This document shows positions 33,815-41,397 of a DNA stretch of 64,000 nt, in pieces. The translations under genes and the position numbers were made by a program. Location: assembly GCA_964504135.1 (NCBI GenBank), contig CAZDCW010000004.1, forward strand, positions 1-64,000. Direction: 5' to 3'. The stretch comes from JACPTG01 sp964504135. GTDB taxonomy: Archaea; Nanobdellota; Nanobdellia; Woesearchaeales; UBA10216. Below the pieces are notes generated by a model. The model ran no database searches. It saw nothing but the letters and a program-made list of their open reading frames with translations, and was not told where the DNA came from. Within the stretch, counting starts at the first letter, position 1, and every line of letters begins with the position of its first letter.

Positions 33815-34243
33815 ATGACCAAGGGAGAAAAAAAGGAGGCAAAAACAGCCGGCAAACCAGTCCCAAAGGATTCTGTGAAAGCTTTCCAGGGAAGGATACT
33901 CGCTGAAAAAGGGAAGATGACCGCTTACTCAAAGAAGATGGCAGGCAGTGTCAGGGAGATGCAAAAAGCCAGCAGTGAATTAAGCAAGAAGATGCGTGAA
34001 GATGGGAAGAAAATGCGTGAGGATGCGTCCAAAATGAGGGGAGATGGAATCAGGGCGATGAAAACAAAAGTAAACAAGTTTAAAGATGAAATTGCTGCTC
34101 AAACAAAGGCAAACCAGGATGCGGCAAAAAAGATGGGAGCCGCGGTCAAATCTTTCCAGGGAAAAGTAAAATATTACGGCATAGAGCTAAGAACATTCCA
34201 AAAAGACGTTGTTCAGGCATACATCAAAGCCTTTTGGGGCTAA
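33815..34243 (+). CDS. gvpC: GvpC-like helical protein
   Basis: A 142-residue Lys/Met/Ala-rich, almost fully helical protein right after gvpA. It has diffuse internal repeats: VKAFQGRILAEKGKM and VKSFQGKVKYYGIE, and a run of MREDGKKMREDASKMRGDG. GvpC proteins, which wrap and strengthen the vesicle, are also helical repeat proteins with Phe-Gln-type repeat starts and are encoded beside gvpA. Assignment rests on position and repeat style. ATG 33815 follows a GGAGGG site. Confidence 0.6.
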   Translation: MTKGEKKEAKTAGKPVPKDSVKAFQGRILAEKGKMTAYSKKMAGSVREMQKASSELSKKMREDGKKMREDASKMRGDGIRAMKTKVNKFKDEIAAQTKANQDAAKKMGAAVKSFQGKVKYYGIELRTFQKDVVQAYIKAFWG

Positions 34244-34248
34244 ACCAA

Positions 34249-34782
34249 ATGGACACAGATATTCAGGCCACGATACTTAAATACATCCAAAAAAACAAGG
34301 CGGCCAACACATATAAAATGGCCAGGAATTTAGGTGTCGACCGTGAAAGATTAGTGATGGAGCTTGCCAAGCTACAGGAGAAAGGCCTGATAGAGCACAG
34401 AACAGGCATGGTAAGGCATTCAGGCAAGGCAAAGCCTGAAGCAGCAGTGATTGCAGAGGCGGAGACTTTCCAAAAGGTTTCCAAGCCAAAAACAGAAAGA
34501 CCTAAAATTAAGAAACAAAAAACAAAGATTGTCACAAAAGTCATTGTAAGGCATGTTCCAAAAATCAGAGGCAGGCGTATCCTTAAAAACAGTTTTCGGG
34601 CAGGAAAGCCAGCCGGAGAGCAAGGCTGGCTTTCCAATCTCCCTCAAAACATAGGCCAATTGAGCATCCCGGAAGTGTTCGGTCGGAAAATAGATTTCAA
34701 AGGAACAGGCTTTGATTTTGCCAGGTTAAATGGGCGCATCAGCCAGCTGGAAATTCCCGTTATGCTTAAAAAAAGGTGGTGA
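34249..34782 (+). CDS. Winged-helix protein with basic C-terminal region
   Basis: A 177-residue protein. Residues about 4-55 form a helix-turn-helix/winged helix (ATILKYIQKNKAANTYKMARNLGVDRERLVMELAKLQEKGLI). A Lys-rich linker follows, and the C-terminal about 60 residues (IGQLSIPEVFGRK, ISQLEIPVML) contain two similar short strands. Starts 5 bp after the gvpC-like gene. Possibly a DNA-binding or scaffold factor specific to this island; unrecognised as a whole. Confidence 0.65.
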   Translation: MDTDIQATILKYIQKNKAANTYKMARNLGVDRERLVMELAKLQEKGLIEHRTGMVRHSGKAKPEAAVIAEAETFQKVSKPKTERPKIKKQKTKIVTKVIVRHVPKIRGRRILKNSFRAGKPAGEQGWLSNLPQNIGQLSIPEVFGRKIDFKGTGFDFARLNGRISQLEIPVMLKKRW

Positions 34783-34789
34783 TGAAAGA

Positions 34790-35170
34790 ATGGCTAAAAC
34801 AAAAATAAGATTTCCCTTAATACCGGCAGGAGTGGACTTTTCAGACAAAAGGCAAGGATTTTGGGCGCTGCTTGGCGGACTAATACTGGCGGGATTAGGC
34901 AGCCTTACAATGCCCTCTATCTTTTCACCAGGAGCGTGGGTAAATGCCGTGATAGTTCTCGGGGTAATCGTGGGTGTAATAAACGCATTTAACAAGGAAG
35001 CCCTGACGTTCCTGATAACGGCCCTAAGCGCCACATTTATGCTATCAGTGCTGGCATCATCCCAGGCCTTTCCATACCCGGTAACGGGTTTGTTCAGTTC
35101 AGTTTCATACCTGCTCGCCGCTGCCAGCGTGGTAGTGTCTTTAAAGGTCGTTTATGCACTTACGCGATAA
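34790..35170 (+). CDS. Small polytopic membrane protein of the gvp island
   Basis: A 126-residue protein with four hydrophobic segments (about 24-41, 48-65, 70-87, 100-122). No family recognised. It starts 7 bp after the preceding gene with a GGTGGTGATG-type site. It is the last gene before the right 30-bp repeat and is inside the island, so it probably belongs to the gas vesicle system. Confidence 0.65.
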   Translation: MAKTKIRFPLIPAGVDFSDKRQGFWALLGGLILAGLGSLTMPSIFSPGAWVNAVIVLGVIVGVINAFNKEALTFLITALSATFMLSVLASSQAFPYPVTGLFSSVSYLLAAASVVVSLKVVYALTR

Positions 35171-35328
35171 ACTTGCACAAATTGCATAGAAGTGCCAACC
35201 CACGAGAACCACCTCCCGCAATGCTTCCACAGTTTTACTCAGCCATTGCTGAAAAGGGGGGTGGCTCGGCCCTTAAACAGGTGATTTTGCTGTTTTCTTT
35301 CAGTTTTTAGTTCCAAGAACCAGCAGCC

Positions 35329-35358
35329 TATATTTGTTTTGATGGGCAGATTTATAAA
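35329..35358. repeat. 30-bp direct repeat, right boundary of gas vesicle island
   Basis: Identical to 25800-25829. It includes TTTATAAA (35351-35358), which is a well-placed TATA box for the next gene (ATG 35381). The original locus was therefore probably aspS directly followed by the GIDE gene, with the island inserted into this promoter and the 30 bp duplicated. Bases 35171-35328 hold no gene I can see. Confidence 0.9.
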
Positions 35359-35380
35359 GCCTGAAATGGGAAAGCCATTC

Positions 35381-36012
35381 ATGGGGGACAGCGATGGCGG
35401 ACTTCTCTCGGTGGGCCTAATCCTCATTGCTGGCGGAGTGCTGCTTTTTGTAAACGGATTCAGGAGTGTCCACCAGAAACGCCTGATAGAAAACATTCCT
35501 ACAAGTAAAATAAGGGGGATTGCCATGGGGCTGGTTGAAGTCAAGGGCAAGGCAATTCCCGCCCAGGGAAAGCTTCTAAAAAGCCCTTTCAGCAATAGCG
35601 ACTGCGTATACTATGAATACTCCATTGAATCGCTTAAGCCAGGCAGCAAGAACGGTTTTGGTGAACTAAAGTCAGGGGAGCGGAGGGAGCCTTTTTATCT
35701 TCAGGATGAAACAGGGACAGTCCTTGTGGACCCAAAAGGGGCTGAAATGGACATACCGGAAGGTTATCGGTTCAGCACTATCTTGGAACTGCAAAATCAA
35801 ACCCATACCTTAGACATCCCCGGAGAAATGAAGAAGGTGTGATGATTGCGAAGGGCACCGGCAATTATCTTATATCCCAATCTTCCGAAGCAGAAATACT
35901 TTTCAACAGCAGGCTGAGCGCAGTTGTACAACTGGCAACAGGAACAGGGCTTATCCTTCTTGGTTTGGTGTCGTCGCTCCTGGGCCTCAGGCTGGCAGGA
36001 TTAACTTTTTAA
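35381..36012 (+). pseudogene. GIDE/MULAN-domain membrane protein, internally deleted copy
   Basis: The first part (to a stop at 35842) matches the start of the intact paralogue downstream: a membrane helix, HQKRLIENIPTSKIRGIAMGLVEVKGKAIP, and GTVLVDPKGAEMDIP. A second frame (35842-36012) encodes the paralogue's end (IAKGTGNYLISQSSEAEI and a membrane helix). The middle of about 60 residues is missing and the frames are shifted, so this is a decayed duplicate. The TATA box in the right repeat would drive it. Confidence 0.7.
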
Positions 36013-36035
36013 GCCACGCTGCATGAAAGAGCCAG

Positions 36036-36809
36036 ATGGCAAGCTTCGAGGGAGTAATCGGGGCATCTGCGGTGTTAATAGGCGGCATAGGAATATTCTG
36101 GAACGGGTTCTACAAGTTCTACAAGAAGCGGCTCATTGAGAATACGCCAACATCAAAAATCAGGAGCATAGCAATGGGCATGGTGGAGATAAACGGAAAA
36201 GCAGTTCCCCCGCAGGGAAAGGTGCTGACAGGCCTGCTTTCAGGAGACAAATGCGTATACTACCGCTATGCAGTTGAAGAGAGGAAAACCGACAGCAAAG
36301 GAAGACAGTACTGGACAGCAATTGACAGGGGAGAGAAAAGAGCCCATTTCTATGTGAAGGATGACACAGGAACTGTTCTGCTTGACCCAACCGGCGCAGA
36401 AGTGGACATACCGGTGGACTTCACGCACACGCTTTCAGAAGGCAGAAAAACTCCTGCAACAATTGTACAGTACATGGCTTCAAAGAAAATAAGCCCCAAG
36501 CAGTTTTTTTTTGGATACCGCCCCCTCAGGTTCACAGAATGGCACATCGCACCAGGGGACAACCTCTATGTGCTGGGGACTGCCGGCTCAAACCCATTCA
36601 AGACCAAGGCAGTGAGGAACGAGGAAGGGGCGATGATAGCAAAAGGCAAAGGCACATTTGTAATATCAGACAGCTCTGAAAAGGAGATACTCGGGAAATA
36701 CAAATGGCAGGTGCCGCTTCAGCTATTCGGAGGCGCAGCATTGATAGTTGGCGGGCTGTGGTTTCTCATGCAAGTACTGAGCGTTTCGTCATCCCTGGGG
36801 ATGCCATAA
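36036..36809 (+). CDS. GIDE/MULAN-domain membrane protein
   Basis: A 257-residue protein with membrane helices near both ends (about 5-24 and 232-250). Between them is the GIDE domain known from mitochondrial MULAN and many prokaryotic proteins: LIENTPTSKIRSIAMGMVEINGKAVPPQG, CVYYRYAVEE, GTVLLDPTGAEVDI. There is no RING finger. Such genes are commonly paired with lemA, as here (28 bp apart). Molecular role unknown; envelope-related. Confidence 0.85.
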   Translation: MASFEGVIGASAVLIGGIGIFWNGFYKFYKKRLIENTPTSKIRSIAMGMVEINGKAVPPQGKVLTGLLSGDKCVYYRYAVEERKTDSKGRQYWTAIDRGEKRAHFYVKDDTGTVLLDPTGAEVDIPVDFTHTLSEGRKTPATIVQYMASKKISPKQFFFGYRPLRFTEWHIAPGDNLYVLGTAGSNPFKTKAVRNEEGAMIAKGKGTFVISDSSEKEILGKYKWQVPLQLFGGAALIVGGLWFLMQVLSVSSSLGMP

Positions 36810-36837
36810 TAACATTTTTAAATGGAAGTTAAGCATC

Positions 36838-37419
36838 ATGCGTAAAATGGCGTTCGCAGGACTTCTGCTCGGAGGAGTGATTTTAGGGCTTCTGGGCATA
36901 ATAGCCGTTGTCTATGTCGTATCTGTCTACAACAGCCTTGTAACACTCAAGAACAACATCAAAAAGTCATGGGCAAACATAGACGTTCTCCTGAAGCAGA
37001 GAAGCGATGAGCTGCCAAAGCTCATAAACTCTGTAAAGGGCTACATGAAGCATGAGAAGCAGCTGCTTACAGAGATAACCGCAGCCAGGACTGCCATAAT
37101 GAAGGCAAAGACACTGCCGCAAAAGGCGGCTGCAGACAACATGATAACAGGAGCGCTAAAAAGCCTCTTTGCGGTGGCAGAGAACTACCCAAACCTGAAG
37201 GCAAACGAGAATTTCATACAACTTCAGGGAAGGATAAGCGAAATAGAAAACCAGCTTGCAGACAGAAGAGAGTTCTACAACGACAGCGTAAACACATACA
37301 ACATAAGGATACAGAGCTTCCCTGACATGATAGCCGCGAAAATGTTCGGGTTCACAACGCCTGAAGAGATGTTCAAGGCAACTGAAGCAGAGAAGAAGGA
37401 CGTCAATGTAGAGTTCTAG
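36838..37419 (+). CDS. lemA: LemA family protein
   Basis: A 193-residue LemA protein: one N-terminal membrane helix (about 8-30), then the helical core SVYNSLVTLKNNIKKSWANIDVLLKQRSDELPKLI, and NYPNLKANENFIQLQGRISEIENQLADRREFYND. These are the family's strongest motifs. The start may be ATG 36847. Paired with the GIDE gene; function not established beyond membrane association. Confidence 0.93.
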   Translation: MRKMAFAGLLLGGVILGLLGIIAVVYVVSVYNSLVTLKNNIKKSWANIDVLLKQRSDELPKLINSVKGYMKHEKQLLTEITAARTAIMKAKTLPQKAAADNMITGALKSLFAVAENYPNLKANENFIQLQGRISEIENQLADRREFYNDSVNTYNIRIQSFPDMIAAKMFGFTTPEEMFKATEAEKKDVNVEF

Positions 37420-37428
37420 GAAATCCTT

Positions 37429-38005
37429 TCATTCCCTAACCAAAGCCACTATAACACCTGACACCAAAATCAGGCCTGCAGTGAAGTAGAACATCAGCCG
37501 CATGTCCTGAGCGGAAAGAATAAAGCCGCCAGCAATAATTCCAATCGCCGCAGCAATGCCCACCACAGCATGGAACTTTCCAATATCAGTGCCCCTTGAA
37601 ACCTTCTTGGTCAAATCCCCAAGGAAAGCGGGCTGTAACAAGCATTGCGCTTATTATTCCGTTAGCAACCTGAAGGACATAAAGGAGTTGAATTGAGTTA
37701 ACAAAGGCATACCCTAAAGTATAGAGAATTGCGCTGATTAGTTGATGGATATGCGCAATTCTAATCTCCTACCCAAATCACTGCGGTGATTGGGCCCAAT
37801 TAAGCAATGCTTAATTTGGGAATTGCATGCAAATTTTGCACTAGTTAACGCAATTTACGATAACTGCTGAAAGGGCAAACGTCGGGAAAAGAACAAAAGG
37901 CTTCCTTCCCAGCCTATCAGACCATCTTCCGGCAAAATACGAGGTGACTGACTGGGCAAGAGCCATAAGGCCGAGGGGAAGCCAGGAGAAGCTGGTAATT
38001 CGTTA
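37429..38005 (-). pseudogene. MFS transporter remnant split by repeat copy B
   Basis: Reading the minus strand from about 38005, LALAQSVTSYFAGRWSDRLGRKPF gives the MFS cytoplasmic-loop motif (GxxSDRxGRK). The frame then hits an about 140-bp repeat (37726-37866). After the repeat the protein resumes (LYTLGYAFVNSIQLLYVLQVANGIISAML), shifts frame near 37641, and ends with AFLGDLTKK and two helices at 37429. It lacks the N-terminal half of a transporter. It is a dead gene with an insertion, a frameshift and a 5' truncation. Confidence 0.75.
37726..37866. repeat. Palindromic repeat, copy B, inside the MFS gene
   Basis: Left end GAATTGCGCTGATTAGTTG and right end CGCAATTTACGATAACT both recur in copy C (46204-46262). 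The interior has nested palindromes CCCAAATCAC/GTGATTGGG and CCCAATTAAGC/GCTTAATTTGGG. AATTGCG (37727-37733) and CGCAATT (37849-37855) form an inverted pair near the ends. Its position inside a coding gene shows the repeat can insert. Confidence 0.7.
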
Positions 38006-38023
38006 CTGTGCGCTCTGAGACCA

Positions 38024-38713
38024 TCAGTAATTCGCCTCTCTCTCCTTAAGCTTGTTATATTCAACGGTCCTGAGGCAGTTATCCCTTTGGCTCTCACCTG
38101 CCCTGTTACAAATAGGCTCGTCTGTGGCTCTGGTGTAATCAACCTCCTCACACGTGTTCTGATTGCATATACAATAGAACCGAGGAAGCACGCATGATGA
38201 GGAAAAAACGCTGCTAATCTGAGAATTGTAGTAACTCCAATCTGAATTAACGCATCTCCAATCGCCGCACACGCCTAAACTCACGCTCTTGCTTACGCAG
38301 TCAGAATCCATATTGCAGGAATAAACCGGCTTATTTACGGTGTTATTCACCAGGGGTTCATCCAGACCGAAAAGGAAAAATAAGGCAAAAACCAAGACAA
38401 TCCCAACTTTAAGGTTCTGCCTGACAAAGCCAATGAGCCAGACAATCAGGCAACCTGTGAGGTATATGTACGGGAAAAACAAAACAAAGGCAAAAAGAGA
38501 GAAAAAAGAATCCAGTGAAAACAAAAAGGCCAAAGGCACCCAATAAAGGGCACCGATGGGAGAATAAGCGTGGAAGCCGAATGCGGGTTTAAGAAGCCAA
38601 ATGGAGAAAATAATCATGCCAAAAAAGGCAAGCATTCTGGTAGTTGTAGGCCTGATAAATTCCTTAATGCGGCTCCAAAAAGAATTTTCAACGGGCTTGT
38701 TTTCTTTTCCCAT
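38024..38713 (-). CDS. Membrane protein with Cys-rich C-terminal domain
   Basis: About 229 residues, start at ATG 38713, which lies 1 bp past the acs stop. Three or four membrane helices fill residues about 25-125. The C-terminal about 100 residues are polar with around ten cysteines (YSCNMDSDCVSKSVSLGVCGDWRCVN, RFYCICNQNTCEE), suggesting a disulfide-stabilised external domain. Unrecognised. Probably cotranscribed with acs. Confidence 0.7.
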   Translation of the reverse strand: MGKENKPVENSFWSRIKEFIRPTTTRMLAFFGMIIFSIWLLKPAFGFHAYSPIGALYWVPLAFLFSLDSFFSLFAFVLFFPYIYLTGCLIVWLIGFVRQNLKVGIVLVFALFFLFGLDEPLVNNTVNKPVYSCNMDSDCVSKSVSLGVCGDWRCVNSDWSYYNSQISSVFSSSCVLPRFYCICNQNTCEEVDYTRATDEPICNRAGESQRDNCLRTVEYNKLKEREANY

Positions 38714-38714
38714 T

Positions 38715-40418
38715 TCAATACTCCTCCAGTGTAGAAAGGTCTCCGACTGGAAGGCCCATCTCCCGGGCCTTGAGCACGCGGCGCATAATCTTGCCTGAGC
38801 GGGTCTTGGGAAGGCTGTCCACAAAGGCAATCTCTCTTGGATAAGCGTGGCCTGCAAGGCGCTTCTTGATGTAATCCTTAATTTCAGCTTCAAGCTTAGG
38901 AGAAGGGCTGAAGCCAGGCCTCAGCTTCAGGAACGCCTTGATAATTTCACCTCTCAACTGGTCAGGCTTTCCAATGACGCCTGCCTCTGCAATGGCAGGA
39001 TGCTCAATCAAGGCTGATTCGACTTCAAACGGGCCTACACGCTCGCCGCCAGTCTTGATAACGTCATCAGCGCGGCCAATAAACCAGAAGTACCCATCAT
39101 TGTCCATCCTGCCGCGGTCGCCTGAGATATACCAGCCTGCCTTAAAGTACTCGTTGTATTTTGGAAGGTTGTTCCAGATGGTCTTCATCATTGACGGCCA
39201 GCCAGGCTTAAGGGCGATGTTGCCTTCCTGGCCAGCAGGAAGCGGCTTGCCAGCGTCATCAACAATAGCCGCGGTTACGCCTGGAAACGGCCTGCCCATG
39301 GAGCCGACCTTAATGTCCATGGAAGGGTAGTTGGAAATCATGATGCCGCCTGTTTCTGTCTGCCACCAGTTGTCATGGAAGGGCAGGCCAAAAGCCTTCA
39401 GCCCCCACCTAATCGCTTCGGGATTGAGAGGCTCGCCAACACTGCATAAGTGCCTCAGCGAGCTGAGGTCGTATTTTTTGTAGGCTTCCCCAGCCTGCAT
39501 GAGCATCCTGACAGCAGTCGGCGCAGTATACCAGACAGTCACCTTATACTTGTCGACAAGAGAGTACCACTTCTCTGCATCAAAGCGGCCCTCGTAGATA
39601 AGCGATGTGGCCCCGCAGGCCCAGTTTCCTATAATCTCATAGGCAATTCCAGTCACCCATCCAGGGTCTGCAGTGCACCAGTACACATCCTCATCCTTCA
39701 AATCAAGCACGTACTTTGCAGTGATGTACTCATGGACAATTGCCTTCTGGCAGTGGACAACTCCCTTGGGCTTGCCGGTGGTGCCTGAAGTGTAAAGCAT
39801 AAAGGCGAAGTCATCAGGAGACATAGGTTCAGGCTGGAATGAAGAGGGCATCTGTCCTGAATCCCTGAATGCTATGGTTTCGCCTCCTGATGAGCCGGCA
39901 TCTGTAAGGATTATTGACTTCAGCTCAGGAAGCTCACCGCGCACATGACTAACCCGCTGCATCAGCTCTGTGTTTGTTATCAGGAATTTTGCGCCGCTGT
40001 CCTTCAGCCTGTCCCTGATGGCATCAGGGCCGAAGGCAGAGAACATTGTGCCTGCGACAGCGCCAACCTTCAGGATGGCCAGAAAGCTGATGAAAAGCTC
40101 AGGAACCCTTGGCAGGAAGATGAAACATCGGTCGCCCTTGCCAAGGCCATGCTTGACGAGGAGGTTAGCTACCCTATTGCTGGCATCCCTCAGCTCGCTG
40201 AAGGTGAACTCAAGAGCAGAGCCTGATTCGCCCTCCCAAAGCAAAGCAACCTTATTAGCCCTCCAGCCCTCAGCGTGCCTGTCAACAGCGTTGTACGGGA
40301 TGCTCAGCCTGCCATTCCAGAAGACAAGCTCATCAGCAGCCTGCGCAGCTTCCTCATATGAGGGCATATTTGGCTCAGACCTTAGGAGCTCCTGCCTCTT
40401 GCCTATTATCTCATCCAT
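38715..40418 (-). CDS. acs: Acetyl-CoA synthetase, AMP-forming (acs/acyl-CoA synthetase family)
   Basis: A 567-residue adenylate-forming enzyme. The AMP-binding motif YTSGTTGKPKG, the WWQTETGG substrate motif, GDRGRMDNDGYFWFIGRADD and the C-terminal catalytic-lysine region KTRSGKIMRR are all present. The WWQTETG pattern favours acetate or another short acid. It converts the acid, ATP and CoA to acyl-CoA, AMP and PPi. It is divergent from a TrmB-type regulator, which may control it. Confidence 0.92.
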   Translation of the reverse strand: MDEIIGKRQELLRSEPNMPSYEEAAQAADELVFWNGRLSIPYNAVDRHAEGWRANKVALLWEGESGSALEFTFSELRDASNRVANLLVKHGLGKGDRCFIFLPRVPELFISFLAILKVGAVAGTMFSAFGPDAIRDRLKDSGAKFLITNTELMQRVSHVRGELPELKSIILTDAGSSGGETIAFRDSGQMPSSFQPEPMSPDDFAFMLYTSGTTGKPKGVVHCQKAIVHEYITAKYVLDLKDEDVYWCTADPGWVTGIAYEIIGNWACGATSLIYEGRFDAEKWYSLVDKYKVTVWYTAPTAVRMLMQAGEAYKKYDLSSLRHLCSVGEPLNPEAIRWGLKAFGLPFHDNWWQTETGGIMISNYPSMDIKVGSMGRPFPGVTAAIVDDAGKPLPAGQEGNIALKPGWPSMMKTIWNNLPKYNEYFKAGWYISGDRGRMDNDGYFWFIGRADDVIKTGGERVGPFEVESALIEHPAIAEAGVIGKPDQLRGEIIKAFLKLRPGFSPSPKLEAEIKDYIKKRLAGHAYPREIAFVDSLPKTRSGKIMRRVLKAREMGLPVGDLSTLEEY

Positions 40419-40478
40419 CCTTCAATTGCCGGATTCTGTTTTTATAAAACTTTGCCAAGGCAAAATTTAAATACTAGC

Positions 40479-40525
40479 GCGTGTTGGTTATAACTGGCGT
40501 GTAGTGGAAGTTTATATTTCCCATA
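40479..40525. promoter_or_regulatory. acs/trmB divergent control region
   Basis: GCGTGTTGG (40479-40487) and GCGTGTAGTGG (40497-40507) form an imperfect direct repeat around the palindrome GTTATAAC (40486-40493). A TATA-like TTTATATT lies at about 40511 for the regulator gene. The layout suggests a TrmB-type operator controlling both genes. Confidence 0.4.
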
Positions 40526-40538
40526 AGGGAGGCACAAA

Positions 40539-41360
40539 ATGATAATCAAAGAGGAATTTTTAAGCAAGCTCAGGACATATTTCTCATTAAACCTTTATGA
40601 AGTGAAAATCTGGACAGCCCTGCTCTCAAGAGGGGTTTCCACGGCAGGAGAACTTTCAGACATAGCAAATGTGCCAAGGTCAAGAAGCTATGATGTCCTT
40701 GAAAGCCTGGAGAAGAAAGGATTTGTAGTGATGAAGTTCGGCAAGCCAATAAAATACATGGCAGTCCAGCCGTCAGAAGTTGTGGAGCGCGTAAAGAAGC
40801 ACATGAAGATGGAGGCAGACCGTAAAATAAAGAGGCTTGACGAGCTGAGAAACACTGAAGTGCTTGACGAGCTGAAGACGCTGCATGAGCAGGGACTGGA
40901 GCTCATAGAGCCGACAGACCTTTCAGGCAGCCTCAAGGGAAGACACAACCTATACAACCACCTTGACCTGATGATAAAAAACGCCGAGAAGTCGGTGACA
41001 TTGATGACGACGTCGCCGGGACTCTTAAGGAAGGTTGAGGGGCTGAGGCCGACGCTTGAAAAGGTCAAAAAACGCGGGGTCAAGGTAAGGATTGCAGCGC
41101 CAATAACAAAAGAGTCAAAGGACGCCTTAAAGGAGCTGGGAGACGTTGCAGAGGTAAGGCACACAGACGGAAAGGCACGCTTCTGCATAGTGGATGGAAA
41201 GGAGCTAATGTTCATGGTCCTGGACGACAAGGACGTGCATCCAACCTACGATGTAGGCATATGGGTGAATACCCCCTTTTTCGCATCTGCAATGGAGAAC
41301 ATGTTCGAGCAGCAGTGGCAGGGAATGAAGCCTGCGCTGGAAGTCGCAAAGAAACTCTGA
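40539..41360 (+). CDS. TrmB-family transcriptional regulator
   Basis: A 273-residue protein with an N-terminal TrmB winged helix (LNLYEVKIWTALLSRGVSTAGELSDIANVPRSRSYDVLESLEKKGFV) and a C-terminal phospholipase-D-like effector domain seen in many TrmB-like regulators (SVTLMTTSPGLLRK, RGVKVRIAAPIT). A coiled linker joins them. GGGAGG lies 9 bp before the ATG. Likely regulates the divergent acs gene. Confidence 0.88.
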   Translation: MIIKEEFLSKLRTYFSLNLYEVKIWTALLSRGVSTAGELSDIANVPRSRSYDVLESLEKKGFVVMKFGKPIKYMAVQPSEVVERVKKHMKMEADRKIKRLDELRNTEVLDELKTLHEQGLELIEPTDLSGSLKGRHNLYNHLDLMIKNAEKSVTLMTTSPGLLRKVEGLRPTLEKVKKRGVKVRIAAPITKESKDALKELGDVAEVRHTDGKARFCIVDGKELMFMVLDDKDVHPTYDVGIWVNTPFFASAMENMFEQQWQGMKPALEVAKKL

Positions 41361-41397
41361 TGGATACATTTAAATAAAGTCTGTCCACGCTAAATCC

